64,000 nt of DNA from Ruficoccus amylovorans (GCF_014230085.1 NZ_JACHVB010000014.1:62001-126000); one strand, 5' to 3'; counted from the first letter of the stretch, positions 44,988 through 54,090 are shown. The notes: a model not told the origin generated them from the letters alone. Made by a program: numbers and translations.

Positions 44988-45350
44988 ATGAGCAACCGGG
45001 GCACACGCGTCAACGAACTGGTCAAGCGCGAGGTCAGCGACATCCTGCACACGCGCTATCAGGGCGACGCGGTTAACATCACGATCACCGATGTGGTCGT
45101 GACGAGCGACCTGCGCAGCGCGCGCGTGTACTACTCGATCCTCGGGGACGAGGGCTCGTCCTATCTGGCGGAGAAGTTCTTCGCCGCCAAACACCGGGAC
45201 ATCCGGCAGGAGCTGAGCCAGCGCATTGTTTTGAAATACCTGCCGCGCCTGCGCTTTGTGGAGGATGACTCGATCGCCCGCGGGACGGAAGTTCTGAAAA
45301 TTATCGACGAAATCGACCGCGAAGAGGGCGAGCTGCCCGATCAGCACTGA
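44988..45350 (+). CDS. rbfA: Ribosome-binding factor A
   Basis: The 120-aa KH-like protein shows RVNELVKREVSDILHTRY, ITDVVVTSDLRSARVYYSI and the C-terminal LRFVEDDSIARGTEVLKIIDEI. RbfA binds the immature 30S subunit and helps 16S 5'-end maturation. It follows infB on the same strand after the palindrome, as expected for this conserved operon. The length is normal. The start ATG at 44988 has no Shine-Dalgarno site. Confidence 0.95.
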   Translation: MSNRGTRVNELVKREVSDILHTRYQGDAVNITITDVVVTSDLRSARVYYSILGDEGSSYLAEKFFAAKHRDIRQELSQRIVLKYLPRLRFVEDDSIARGTEVLKIIDEIDREEGELPDQH

Positions 45351-45399
45351 TTGAGGGCGGGCTCATTTTTGTCGGACGTTGGAGGGGCAGGACGCAAAA

Positions 45400-45900
45400 A
45401 TGGATACGATGGTGGATATCCGACGTCTGCGCATGGAGGAGCTTCCACGGGTGGAAGAGTTGGCCCGTCGCATCTGGCCGGAGTGCTTTGGCGGACTCCT
45501 GAGTTCGGAGCAGATTGCCGCCATGCTGGATGCTATCTATGCCCGCGAGGTTTTGGAGCGTGACGGGCGGGAAAAGGGGCACTGTTTCTGGCTGGCGCAG
45601 GTGGACGGGGCCGACTCCGGCTTTGTCGCGGCCTACAGGGAGGCGGAGACGCTCTGGATTCGCAAGCTGTACGTGCTGGAGCGTTGCCGTGGGCTCGGGA
45701 TCGGAAAAAAACTCATTGCGGCGGCACGAGCGCATTTCTGCGAAGTACGTTCGCTGGCTCTGAATGTCAATGTGGCCAACGAAAAGGCGATTGCGTTTTA
45801 TCGTTCGCAGGGCTTTGTCGCTGCTGAGCGTGTATCGGTTACGATGGGGCCGTACGAGTTCGAGGATTTTGTCATGCGCCGCGAAATAGCTGATAAATGA
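45400..45900 (+). CDS. GNAT-family N-acetyltransferase
   Basis: The 166-aa protein has the GNAT core: an N-terminal helix-rich cap, the beta4 strand LWIRKLYVLE, the acetyl-CoA pyrophosphate loop in RCRGLGIGKKLIAAARAHF, and NVNVANEKAIAFYRSQGFV. The substrate could be a small amine or an N-terminus. It sits between rbfA and nrnA inside the translation cluster, so a protein or ribosome target is conceivable but unproven. I chose ATG 45400 over the in-frame TTG at 45379; a GGAGGGG run 12 nt before 45400 is weak support. Confidence 0.8.
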   Translation: MDTMVDIRRLRMEELPRVEELARRIWPECFGGLLSSEQIAAMLDAIYAREVLERDGREKGHCFWLAQVDGADSGFVAAYREAETLWIRKLYVLERCRGLGIGKKLIAAARAHFCEVRSLALNVNVANEKAIAFYRSQGFVAAERVSVTMGPYEFEDFVMRREIADK

Positions 45901-46015
45901 TGTCGTTCCCGATCTTTCGTTCTTCCAGTTCAAGCTTTTGAAGTGCCCGGCCGTCGGGGAAGTGCGGTTGTTTTTCCTGTTACTGGCGGGGCTTTGCGGT
46001 TAAAACCTGCGGGCA

Positions 46016-47023
46016 ATGTATTTTCCAGAGCTGTCCGAACGTTTCAAGCAACTGCTGGCCGAACTGCGAGGTCGGCGCGTGGCCGTGCTCGGGCATTTGC
46101 GTCCGGACGGGGACTGCATCGGCTCGCAGGTGGCACTGACCCGTGTGTTGTGCTCGCAGGGGATCGACGCCATCGCGGTGAACCGTGACGATCCGCCGCG
46201 CGTGATCCAGCCCTTTGTCGGCGACACGCCGTGGGCGCTGGCGAAAGATTTTACTCCCGAGGGTTATGTCACGATGAACGTCGATTGTGCCGACCCGATC
46301 CGTGTCGGCATGTTGCTGGAGGGGATGTTTCCTGAGACGCTGGCCAATATCGACCACCATGTATCCAATCCCAGCTACGGGCGACACAACTTTGTCGCGC
46401 CCGCCACATCAGCCACTGCCGAGGTGCTGGCCGGGATGTTTTTCGACTTGGGGTTGCCCGTCGATGCGGTGACGGCGCAGGCGCTCTACGTGGGCATTGC
46501 GACCGATACCGGGCAGTTTCGTTTCCCGACGACGACGGGGCAGGTCTTCGAGTTGTGCGCACGTCTGTGCGCCTGCGGGGCCTCGCCCGCTGAGGTGGCC
46601 CGGGAGCTGTTTGAGCAGGAGCCGCTGGCCAAGCTCAAGCTCCTGCGCCGCTACCTCGGCTCGCTGCGTCTCTACCACAGCGGGCGTATTTGCATCGGTG
46701 TGCTGCGCGAGCAGGATTTTCAGGAAACCGGGGCCGAGCACGAGGACGCCGAGGGCTTCGTTGATTATGCCCGCGACCTCGACGGGGTGGACATCGGCAT
46801 GCTGGTGCAGGAGTTTGAAAATCAGGTCAAAGGCAGCCTGCGGGCAAAGACGAGAGCCTACCGCCTGGACCAGCTCGCACAGGAGTTCGGCGGCGGCGGA
46901 CATGCCCCGGCGGCGGGCTTTAACCAGCACCGCCCGCTGGAAGAAGTTTGCGAGCTGTTGCTCAGGGCGGCCGAGGTGCATCTGGAGAAAATGGACCGGG
47001 AGCGCGGTACTGTCGGTGCGTAA
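46016..47023 (+). CDS. nrnA: DHH-family nanoRNase/pAp phosphatase (NrnA-like)
   Basis: This 335-aa DHH/DHHA1 phosphoesterase has the metal motifs in VLGHLRPDGDCIGSQVAL, MNVDCADP, LANIDHHVSNPSYG and GIATDTGQFRF. The C-terminal DHHA1 substrate motif is FGGGGHAPAAGF. Members degrade short oligoribonucleotides and dephosphorylate 3'-phosphoadenosine 5'-phosphate. The gene commonly lies between rbfA and truB in many phyla, as here, with a GNAT gene inserted. The start ATG 46016 gives the normal length. Confidence 0.92.
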   Translation: MYFPELSERFKQLLAELRGRRVAVLGHLRPDGDCIGSQVALTRVLCSQGIDAIAVNRDDPPRVIQPFVGDTPWALAKDFTPEGYVTMNVDCADPIRVGMLLEGMFPETLANIDHHVSNPSYGRHNFVAPATSATAEVLAGMFFDLGLPVDAVTAQALYVGIATDTGQFRFPTTTGQVFELCARLCACGASPAEVARELFEQEPLAKLKLLRRYLGSLRLYHSGRICIGVLREQDFQETGAEHEDAEGFVDYARDLDGVDIGMLVQEFENQVKGSLRAKTRAYRLDQLAQEFGGGGHAPAAGFNQHRPLEEVCELLLRAAEVHLEKMDRERGTVGA

Positions 47024-47117
47024 AGGGCTGGAAAACTACCGGAAAAGGGCTGGGCAGGGGTGGACTTCTGCCTTGCCAATGGGGGCGGTTTTGAGAGAGT
47101 GATAGTTTGCTCTAGTC

Positions 47118-47849
47118 ATGACACCGACGAATCAGAACGAATTTGAAGGCGTGCTGCTGGTGGATAAGCCCAGTGGCCCCACCTCGCACGACGTGGTTGA
47201 CCGTCTGCGCCGCAAGCTGAAAATGAAGCGCATCGGCCATGCCGGTACGCTCGACCCGAACGCGACCGGGCTGCTCATCATGCTGGTGGGCCGCGCGACG
47301 AAGGTTTCCCAGTACCTGATGTCCCTGGACAAGGCCTACGAGGGCACGATCCGGCTGGGCGAGGAGACCAACACCTACGACAGCGACGGCGAAATCACCG
47401 AGACCCGCCCGTTGCCCGAAGGGCTAGACGCGGCTGCCATCGACGAGGTGCTCCAGTCCTTTGTCGGCGACCAGTACCAGACGCCTCCGATGTTTTCCGC
47501 CAAGAAGGTGGACGGCGTGCCCCTCTACAAGCTCGCCCGCAAGGGCAAGGAAGTGGAACGAGAGCCGCGCTTCATCCGCATTTCCGAGATCGAGCTGCTC
47601 GACTACACCGAGCCTTGCGCCGAGATCGGCATGGCCTGCTCAAAGGGCACCTACGTGCGCACACTGGCGCACGATGTCGGCCAAAAGCTCGGCTGCGGGG
47701 CGCACTTGTCCGAACTGCGCCGCATCGCCGTGGGGCACTTCCACATCGACGATGCCGTCACGTTGGAAGAGCTGGAGGAAATGAGCCTGTCGGCCTTTCG
47801 CCGCCGCCTGATCCCCATTTACCAGGCCGTTCCCAGCCACGTGCTGTGA
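47118..47849 (+). CDS. truB: tRNA pseudouridine(55) synthase
   Basis: The 243-aa TruB has the N-terminal [21 protein letters not shown] and the catalytic aspartate in [14 protein letters not shown] (Asp near residue 45). The family segments [30 protein letters not shown] and [19 protein letters not shown] are present. It makes pseudouridine at position 55 in the T-arm of tRNAs. No C-terminal PUA domain is evident, which makes it shorter than the 300-aa E. coli form. It follows nrnA by 94 bp and precedes ribF by 42 bp. Confidence 0.95.
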   Translation: MTPTNQNEFEGVLLVDKPSGPTSHDVVDRLRRKLKMKRIGHAGTLDPNATGLLIMLVGRATKVSQYLMSLDKAYEGTIRLGEETNTYDSDGEITETRPLPEGLDAAAIDEVLQSFVGDQYQTPPMFSAKKVDGVPLYKLARKGKEVEREPRFIRISEIELLDYTEPCAEIGMACSKGTYVRTLAHDVGQKLGCGAHLSELRRIAVGHFHIDDAVTLEELEEMSLSAFRRRLIPIYQAVPSHVL

Positions 47850-47891
47850 GTTGAGCGCCCGCCGGATTTTCATAAAAGTAACTGCCCCGTT

Positions 47892-48839
47892 ATGGCCTAC
47901 GCTTCGCTCGACAACCTGAAGCTGCCGGATCGCCCGCTGCATCTGGCCATCGGGATGTTTGACGGCGTGCACCTCGGGCACCAGTCGGTCATCGAGGCCG
48001 CGGTGAACTCGGCGGCGAGCAGAGGCGGGCTTTCGGGCGTGTTGACCTTCTGGCCGCACCCGAGCCGGCTCTTTCGCCCCGAGGGCGAGGCGACCCGGCT
48101 TTTCATGCCGTTGAACCAGAAGGAGGCCAGCCTTGTCGCGATGGGGGTGGATTGCGTGATCACGCAGCCCTTCACCCCGGAATTCGCCGCCATCACGGCG
48201 GAAGATTTTCCCGGCACCCTCAAGCAGAAGTTGCCGACCCTGACCGCCATCTACGTGGGGGAGAATTTCCGCTACGGCAAAGGGCGCAAAGGGACCATCG
48301 AGACCTTGATAAAGACCTGCCGCGGGCTGGGGCTGCATGTTTTCAGCGCCGAGCGTCTGAGGGTGGATGGCGAGCCGATCTCCAGCACCCGCATACGCGC
48401 CTGTCTGGAAGCGGGCGAAATGGCGCAGGCCAACGCCCTGCTCGGCTACCCCTACACCAGCACGGGGCGGGTCATTCCGGGGCGGCAACTGGGCAGGACG
48501 CTGGGCTTTCCCACACTGAACCTGCCCTGGGAGCCGGAGTTGCGGCCCCGCTACGGGGTGTACGCGGTGCGCGCCCGTGAAAGCGTATCCGAAAAATGGA
48601 TACCGGGCGTGGCCAATTACGGTCAGCGCCCGACGGTCGAGCGCGAGCCCGCCGCGCCTCTGTTGGAAGTTCACCTGCTGGAGCCGGTCAAGTGGAGCGC
48701 CGGGACGGCCCTGGAGGTACAGTGGATGCACTTCCTGCGTCCGGAAATGAAGTTCTCCGGCCTCGACGAGCTCAAGGCCCGCATCGCGCAGGACCGTGAC
48801 GAGGCTGCCGCTTATTTCCGGCGTCCGTCGGGTGGCTGA
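47892..48839 (+). CDS. ribF: Bifunctional riboflavin kinase/FAD synthetase
   Basis: The 315-aa bifunctional enzyme phosphorylates riboflavin to FMN and adenylates it to FAD. The N-terminal FAD synthetase has the nucleotidyltransferase motif IGMFDGVHLGHQSVIEAA and the C-proximal EPISSTRIRACLEAGEM. The C-terminal riboflavin kinase domain begins with GYPYTSTGRVIPGRQLGRTLGFPTLNL and contains GVYAVRAR and VANYGQRPTVE. It is the last gene of the nusA-to-ribF group, a position shared with many bacteria. No FMN riboswitch is upstream. The gene ends 80 bp before the convergent FUSC gene. Confidence 0.95.
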   Translation: MAYASLDNLKLPDRPLHLAIGMFDGVHLGHQSVIEAAVNSAASRGGLSGVLTFWPHPSRLFRPEGEATRLFMPLNQKEASLVAMGVDCVITQPFTPEFAAITAEDFPGTLKQKLPTLTAIYVGENFRYGKGRKGTIETLIKTCRGLGLHVFSAERLRVDGEPISSTRIRACLEAGEMAQANALLGYPYTSTGRVIPGRQLGRTLGFPTLNLPWEPELRPRYGVYAVRARESVSEKWIPGVANYGQRPTVEREPAAPLLEVHLLEPVKWSAGTALEVQWMHFLRPEMKFSGLDELKARIAQDRDEAAAYFRRPSGG

Positions 48840-48918
48840 GCGGAGGTGCCCGCCGGGCTGGCGGTAAAAAAAGATCCCGCTGAGTGTTCCCGGTCCGTAG
48901 GCTCTTTGGTGATTTTTA

Positions 48919-51186
48919 TCAAAAGAACGGGCTGCGTTCCATGATGGAGAGGTCGAGCGCTTTGATCATTTCCCGGCAGTTGCGGGCCTCGGTGGTCAAG
49001 TCGGTGTAGCGGCGCACGAGCGCGAGAAATACGGCCACATCGCCGGCGGCGATGGAGCGGTTCAGGTGCTCCTTGCGGAGCATGGCTGTCAGCTCATGCG
49101 TGAGCTGGCTTACCGGTGTATCCAGGTCCGGATACGTGGTGGAGGCCTGGCCGTTCTCGAAAGTCCGCTCGAACTCGTCAAGTGTCTCCTGCAGGCGCTG
49201 GTTGAGCTCGATCAGGGTGGGTGCCATGCGCTCGGCCAGAACAGGGGCCATCGGGCGGCGGATGGCGCGTTCCAGCGCCTGCAGGCGGAAGCGAAACCCT
49301 TGCAGACACAGGGAAAGCTGCCGGTATTTACCGCGTTGGGGTTCATCGGACTTGTGGAGCCCGATCTGGCTGACCCATTCCTGGCAGGCGCCGGGCAGAT
49401 CGACGAGACGCGTCTCCAGCGAACCGACGACGGCGATGGGGGCCTCGCCCCGCAGCACTTGCGGCGTGTAGAGGTCGAGGTAGTTGCGGCAGTCCTTGAA
49501 AAAGGTTTTCAGAGTCGAGCGCAACTGGTGCTCAGGGATGACGGGCCAGATCAGGCGCAGGACGATGGCACAGACCATGAAGCCGAGCAAAATGCCCAGC
49601 AGTCGCTCGATGCCGGGTTCCAGCGAGATGTCCTGCTTGTTGGAGACTGAGGTCATCAGCAAAAAGGCGAGAAAAGCCTGGAACCCGGCGTAGGAGTAGC
49701 GGGCCGGACCGTAGTTGATCAGGGTGAAGACCATGAAGCACAGGAACAGAACGGGGGCCAGCTCCTCGAAGGTTTCCAGGTGCGGGGTGACGGTGAGCAG
49801 GAAGAACGCCGCCGCCGTGCCTCCGAGCAGGCAGCCGCCCAGCCGGAGCATGGATTTCTGATTGCTGGCGACGACGGTTTTCTGGATTAGGATTGAGGCC
49901 GTGATAACGCCCGGTACGCCGCCAGGACACTGTGTCCACTGCCATAGGTAGAGCGTGCCCAGCACGGCCACGCCGACCTTGATCCCGTGCTTGAGGCGCA
50001 TCGGGTCCGGCCTCCAGCGCGCCTGATTTCGCCGGACGCGTTCCTTGACTTCGCGCCGTTCGCGGCCGGGCTGGAGGATGGCCACGGCGGCCTTGCGCAA
50101 GAGCATGACCACGCGCTCGATTTCGGCCAGGTTGGCATAGTAGGCCATGAAGGCGGTGGTGTCGCTGAGCTCATAGCGCAGCGGCGTGTCGCTGGCGCGA
50201 AGCGCTTCGAGGTGCGTCTGGAGCGCGGCGTGGGCGTCCGGGGCGACTGCCGGAGGCAGCGGGGCGGGGGAGGCGAAAAAGTTCGCCAGCGCGCACAGTT
50301 CGGCCCGGAGTGCGTCGGTGTAGGCGCGCAGCTCGGTGCTGAGGTTTTCCTGGTAGTGCCGGGGAAAGTCGCCCTGCGTCGAGTGCAGGGTCGTTACCAC
50401 GGAGACGAACGTGCTCTCCATGAACTGCAAGGCCCCCTGAATACTCGTGCGGTGGTTGGAAAAGCGGCTGGAGTCGAGCATGGCCTGCGGGAGCAGGGCG
50501 CGCAGCTTGGGGAAGTCGCCGCTGAGCTTTTCGCTCAGCTTGCCGGAGTCGGGGAGCTTTTCGCCGTAGCCGCTGTAGGAGGCGGTCGAGTGGTCAAAGA
50601 GCCGTATGCAGTCCTTGAGCGTAGTGGACATCTGACGGCCCATTTCACGGCTGGCGCTCTGGGGCCACAGCAGGGAGTTGACGGTGAGCGCGACGATGAC
50701 TCCGAGGCTGATTTCCGACACCCGGAAAAAGACTACCGGCCAGAGTTGGTCCAGATTGTTGAAGACCTGGGCGTTGATAATGGACAGGGTGATCCCGCTG
50801 AGGAAAAACGCATAGGGGTAAAATTTGCCCGTGCCCATGTAGCCGGTGAAAACCAATATCCCGAAAAGCATGGCGGCGTATCCGAACTGGTTCTGCGGAA
50901 ACGCGCCGCAGATCAGGTACGAAACGGCTCCGGCGAACAGCGTGCCGATGAGCCGCATGATGCCCTTTTCCAGCGAAGCCCCGATGTAGGGCAGGGTGGC
51001 CACGAGCACGGAGATACCCGCCCAGTAGGGATTTTCCCAGCCCAGGCCCATCGCGATCCCGATGGCGATGACCGAGGCCAGCGACGCCTTGAACGCCGTC
51101 AGCCAGCGCAGTTTATTCAGTTTCGGCCAGTGCCAGCGCCCGGTGACGGCGCCTGTGCTTGCGGCTATGGATTCAAGAACGGCCAT
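48919..51186 (-). CDS. FUSC-family efflux membrane protein (AaeB/YccS-like)
   Basis: This protein of about 755 aa has two hydrophobic blocks. The first (about residues 25-170) includes AFKASLASVIAIGIAMGLGWENPYWAGISVLVATLPYIG. A long soluble helical region follows, and the second block (about 390-530) starts HGIKVGVAVLGTLYLWQWTQCPGGVPGVITASILIQ. This is the FUSC layout of AaeB, which exports aromatic carboxylic acids together with the membrane-fusion protein AaeA. The divergent DUF1656 and AaeA-like genes complete an Aae-like set, so it is the likely permease of that pump. ATG 51186 leaves 53 bp for divergent promoters; ATG 51219 would leave only 20 bp. Confidence 0.86.
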   Translation of the reverse strand: MAVLESIAASTGAVTGRWHWPKLNKLRWLTAFKASLASVIAIGIAMGLGWENPYWAGISVLVATLPYIGASLEKGIMRLIGTLFAGAVSYLICGAFPQNQFGYAAMLFGILVFTGYMGTGKFYPYAFFLSGITLSIINAQVFNNLDQLWPVVFFRVSEISLGVIVALTVNSLLWPQSASREMGRQMSTTLKDCIRLFDHSTASYSGYGEKLPDSGKLSEKLSGDFPKLRALLPQAMLDSSRFSNHRTSIQGALQFMESTFVSVVTTLHSTQGDFPRHYQENLSTELRAYTDALRAELCALANFFASPAPLPPAVAPDAHAALQTHLEALRASDTPLRYELSDTTAFMAYYANLAEIERVVMLLRKAAVAILQPGRERREVKERVRRNQARWRPDPMRLKHGIKVGVAVLGTLYLWQWTQCPGGVPGVITASILIQKTVVASNQKSMLRLGGCLLGGTAAAFFLLTVTPHLETFEELAPVLFLCFMVFTLINYGPARYSYAGFQAFLAFLLMTSVSNKQDISLEPGIERLLGILLGFMVCAIVLRLIWPVIPEHQLRSTLKTFFKDCRNYLDLYTPQVLRGEAPIAVVGSLETRLVDLPGACQEWVSQIGLHKSDEPQRGKYRQLSLCLQGFRFRLQALERAIRRPMAPVLAERMAPTLIELNQRLQETLDEFERTFENGQASTTYPDLDTPVSQLTHELTAMLRKEHLNRSIAAGDVAVFLALVRRYTDLTTEARNCREMIKALDLSIMERSPFF

Positions 51187-51239
51187 GCTGAAATAATTCG
51201 CATTGTCATTAACCGCCATTGGCGTGATTGTAAACGCCG

Positions 51240-51497
51240 ATGATTATGGATTTGGTGGAGCGTCTGTCCAGTGTCGTGCCGCCGCAGTGGCGGTTGCCGG
51301 CGGAGATCGACTTTTTGGGCTTTTACCTGACACCCATCTTCGTCGTCCTCCCGCTGGGAATTCTTCTGGCCGGGGTGACCGTCTGGCTCGTTGACCGTGC
51401 CCGGCTGACGCGTTTTATCTGGCATCCGCCGCTGTTCCTGTTTTCGCTTGCCATCATCTACGGGGTGACGCTGTCCCTGCTCTTTATGCCAGCCTGA
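51240..51497 (+). CDS. DUF1656 small membrane protein (AaeX-like)
   Basis: The 85-aa protein has two membrane spans (FYLTPIFVVLPLGILLAGVTVWL and PPLFLFSLAIIYGVTLSLLF) and the DUF1656 pattern (EIDFLGFYLTPIFVVL). AaeX-type proteins accompany FUSC exporters and AaeA fusion proteins; their role is not known. It ends 11 bp before the membrane-fusion/binding-protein chimera and is co-transcribed with it. ATG at 51240 or 51246 (MIMDLV) is possible. Confidence 0.82.
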   Translation: MIMDLVERLSSVVPPQWRLPAEIDFLGFYLTPIFVVLPLGILLAGVTVWLVDRARLTRFIWHPPLFLFSLAIIYGVTLSLLFMPA

Positions 51498-51508
51498 CCG
51501 CTGTTCGT

Positions 51509-53443
51509 ATGCTCAAGAAGATTATCAAAGTCGTTGTGACGCTCTGCGCCGTGGCCCTGGCCGGTATCCTCGCCTGGGCCTACTGGCATCAGTACCTGCT
51601 CAACCCCTGGACCCGCGATGGTCAGGTGCAGGCCTATGTGGTCGGCGTGGCCGCCCGCGTGAGCGGCCCGATGATCGACGTGCCGGTGCAGGATAACCAG
51701 TTTGTCAAGCGCGGGGACCTGCTCTTTGTCATCGACCCGACCGACTATCAGCAGGATGTGGACGGAGCCCGCGCCGCGCTCAACAAGGCCGAAACCTCCG
51801 CCGAGCTACTGAAGCTCGAGATCGAGCGTCGGACTCCGCTGTTGGCCCAGCAATTGATTTCGGTCGAGGATTACCAGATACTCCAGGCCAAGTACGCCGA
51901 GGCGCTGGCCGACATCGAGGTGGCCGTGGCCTCTCTGCAACTGTCTGAGCTGAACCTCAGTTACACACGGGTCTATGCCCCGGTAGATGGCTACGTGACG
52001 AACCTCGTGGTCACGACCGGCACCTACGTGACCAAGGGCCAGCCGCTCATGGCGCTGGTCGATGCGAACGATTTTTGGGTCACAGGCTATTTCCGCGAAA
52101 CCGACCTCAAGGGCGTGCGCCCCGGCAAGCGTGCAGAAGTGCGCTTCATGGGCCACTACGACGAGCCGCTCGACGGCGTGGTTCAGAGCGTGGGGTGGGG
52201 GATATTCCGCGCCGACGGGGCCGAGGGGCAGAATCTTTTACCGGTCGTCGCGCCAACGGTGGACTGGGTCCGGCTGGCCCAGCGCTTCCCGGTGCGGGTG
52301 CACCTGCTCAATCCCCCGGCGGACCTGCCGCTGCGTGTTGGGACGACGGCCTCCGTGCTCATCCTGCCGGACGCGGTGGAGTACGCGCAGATTCCGGACA
52401 ACACTCCGACGTTGACCGACGGGCGCGGGGACCCTGTCGCCGTGCCGGAGTATGCGCGGCGTATCGTCAGTCTGGCCCCGAGCACCACCGAGCTTGTTTA
52501 CGCGCTGGGCGCGGGGGACCGCTTGATCGCGGACACGGAATTTTGTCGCTACCCGGTGCAGGCCCTGGCCTTACCCAAGGTGCAGGGGTTTGACTCGCCC
52601 AATGCCGAGGCCCTGCTTGAACTGAACCCCGACCTGGTTCTGGTCTCGGACATCACCCGTCCGGACACGGTGAAGCGTCTGCGCGACCTGGGGCTGTGTG
52701 TCTTTGTCCTGCCTTCCAAGGGCCTCGACGGGTTGGTTCGCGACATCGAATTGCTGGGCAACGTCCTCGACCGCGATGAGCAGGCGGCGGACCTGCTGGC
52801 CTCCTTTGAGCTGCTTCGCGCCAGCCTGGCCATGCGCTTCGCGGGGCTTCCCGAGGAGGAGCGGCCCCGGGTTTTTCTCTCGTATGGAGCGCTGGAAACC
52901 TACACTGCCGGGCCGGGGACGTTCCCGGACCAGTTGATCCGTGAGGCCGGAGGGCGCAACATCGCGGCGGGCGTCAAGGGCGAGTGGGTGGAGCTTTCGC
53001 AGGAGACACTGGTCGAGAGCGACCCGCAGGTTATTCTGTTGCCGGGCGATATTTCGCAACCGGTCGAGCAGGCCGGAGAGCTGCTGCTCGCGCGTTACCG
53101 GGCGGACCCGGTCTGGAGCAAGCTCGATGCCGTGCGTACGGGGAGGATTTTTATTATTGATAATACCCTGTTCAACATCCCCGGACCGCGCCTGACCGTG
53201 GCGCTGGAGGCGTTGGCCGATACGTTTCATCCCGCCTCGCCGGAGGCGGAAGAAGAAAGCGGCAGCCCGTCACCGGCCAGTGCAGAACCCGCCGAAGCCC
53301 CCACCGCCGCCGAGGGGATTAGCCCGGAAGTGTTCGCGCAACCGGGCGATCCGGATCAGGACCCGTCTGGCATCTTTACTGCGCCCGCCTCGGAGGCGGA
53401 CCTGCTGACTCCTGCCCCGGCTGGCGTGGACAAGGCTCCGTGA
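51509..53443 (+). CDS. Membrane-fusion protein (AaeA/EmrA-like) fused to a BtuF-like periplasmic binding domain
   Basis: The 644-aa chimera has an N-terminal membrane anchor (residues 6-28). A HlyD-type adaptor follows: biotinyl-lipoyl half motifs VSGPMIDVPVQDNQFVKRGDLLFVIDP and LSYTRVYAPVDGYVTNLVV, a coiled hairpin at 85-150, and a beta-barrel to about residue 287. From about 315 to 575 runs a complete class III helical-backbone binding protein of the BtuF/FhuD type (RRIVSLAPSTTELVYALGAGDRL, CRYPVQALALPKVQGFDSPN, EALLELNPDLVLVSD, YTAGPGTFPDQLIREAGGRNIA). The last 70 residues are acidic and Pro/Ala-rich. No second signal peptide or frameshift sign is seen at the junction. BtuF domains bind cobalamin, heme or metal chelates for import, so their coupling to an exporter adaptor is unexpected. 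The ligand is unknown. Confidence 0.85.
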   Translation: MLKKIIKVVVTLCAVALAGILAWAYWHQYLLNPWTRDGQVQAYVVGVAARVSGPMIDVPVQDNQFVKRGDLLFVIDPTDYQQDVDGARAALNKAETSAELLKLEIERRTPLLAQQLISVEDYQILQAKYAEALADIEVAVASLQLSELNLSYTRVYAPVDGYVTNLVVTTGTYVTKGQPLMALVDANDFWVTGYFRETDLKGVRPGKRAEVRFMGHYDEPLDGVVQSVGWGIFRADGAEGQNLLPVVAPTVDWVRLAQRFPVRVHLLNPPADLPLRVGTTASVLILPDAVEYAQIPDNTPTLTDGRGDPVAVPEYARRIVSLAPSTTELVYALGAGDRLIADTEFCRYPVQALALPKVQGFDSPNAEALLELNPDLVLVSDITRPDTVKRLRDLGLCVFVLPSKGLDGLVRDIELLGNVLDRDEQAADLLASFELLRASLAMRFAGLPEEERPRVFLSYGALETYTAGPGTFPDQLIREAGGRNIAAGVKGEWVELSQETLVESDPQVILLPGDISQPVEQAGELLLARYRADPVWSKLDAVRTGRIFIIDNTLFNIPGPRLTVALEALADTFHPASPEAEEESGSPSPASAEPAEAPTAAEGISPEVFAQPGDPDQDPSGIFTAPASEADLLTPAPAGVDKAP

Positions 53444-53541
53444 GGAACGGTCGGGCTCTTCTGCCGCGTGTGTGGAAATGTTGTTGGGCTATACCGTGAT
53501 TTAGGGGTGACAGGGCGAGGAAGCGGGCTAGTTTTCCCTCA

Positions 53542-54033
53542 ATGAGTCTGGATAGTTTTCTGCAAAACCTGCGTTCGCTGGCCGAGTTTATTTTAAAAGT
53601 GCCGTACGGGACGGGGGCGTTTTATCTGCTGCTGGGGGTGGTGCTGTTTTCGCTGCTGATCGTGGGCAAGCTGATGTCGTCGGCCTTCGGTGGGGGCAGC
53701 CGGGGCTTTGTGCCGGTGTTCCTCTCGCAGGTGATCGTGGTCGTGCTGGCCCTGGCTTGCGCGGCGTTGACGCAGACTCTGCTCGCGCCGCAGGTCAACA
53801 GCGTGCCCCTGCTGCACGGCTCCATTATCGCGGCGGCGGCGATAGGGGGCGTGATCGGCGTCCTGATGACCAGCCGTCTGCTGCTGGGGGTCGTGCCGGG
53901 CGTGGGGATTGTCATCACCCTGCTGACCCTCGCGCTGAGCTACGGCGTGCTCTGGGGGGCGGAAAAGCTTCTCCATTCCGTGGGCCAAAGTGAGCAGATA
54001 ATTGAGCAGTATCAGGCGCGTGTGGCGGAATAA
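53542..54033 (+). CDS. Four-span membrane protein of unknown function
   Basis: The 163-aa protein has about four hydrophobic segments (GAFYLLLGVVLFSLLIVG, FLSQVIVVVLALACAAL, IIAAAAIGGVIGVLMTS, VPGVGIVITLLTLALSYGVLW) and short polar ends. I do not recognise a family. It lies 98 bp after the chimera and 94 bp before lutA on the same strand, so it could belong to either unit. The probable promoter before lutA suggests that it belongs to the upstream one or stands alone. Confidence 0.65.
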   Translation: MSLDSFLQNLRSLAEFILKVPYGTGAFYLLLGVVLFSLLIVGKLMSSAFGGGSRGFVPVFLSQVIVVVLALACAALTQTLLAPQVNSVPLLHGSIIAAAAIGGVIGVLMTSRLLLGVVPGVGIVITLLTLALSYGVLWGAEKLLHSVGQSEQIIEQYQARVAE

Positions 54034-54090
54034 GCCAAGCTGCGTTCTGGTAGATTCTGGATGATTTTTTTCAAAAGCTTTCAGGGGTGA

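Noticed and set aside
47850-47891. FMN riboswitch before ribF
   Set aside because: The spacer is only 42 bp and has none of the conserved RFN elements.
51509-53443. Fusion produced by a sequencing frameshift
   Set aside because: Both domains and the linker are in one frame with the same base composition, and the binding domain lacks its own signal peptide and start codon region. Read-level confirmation is still not possible here.
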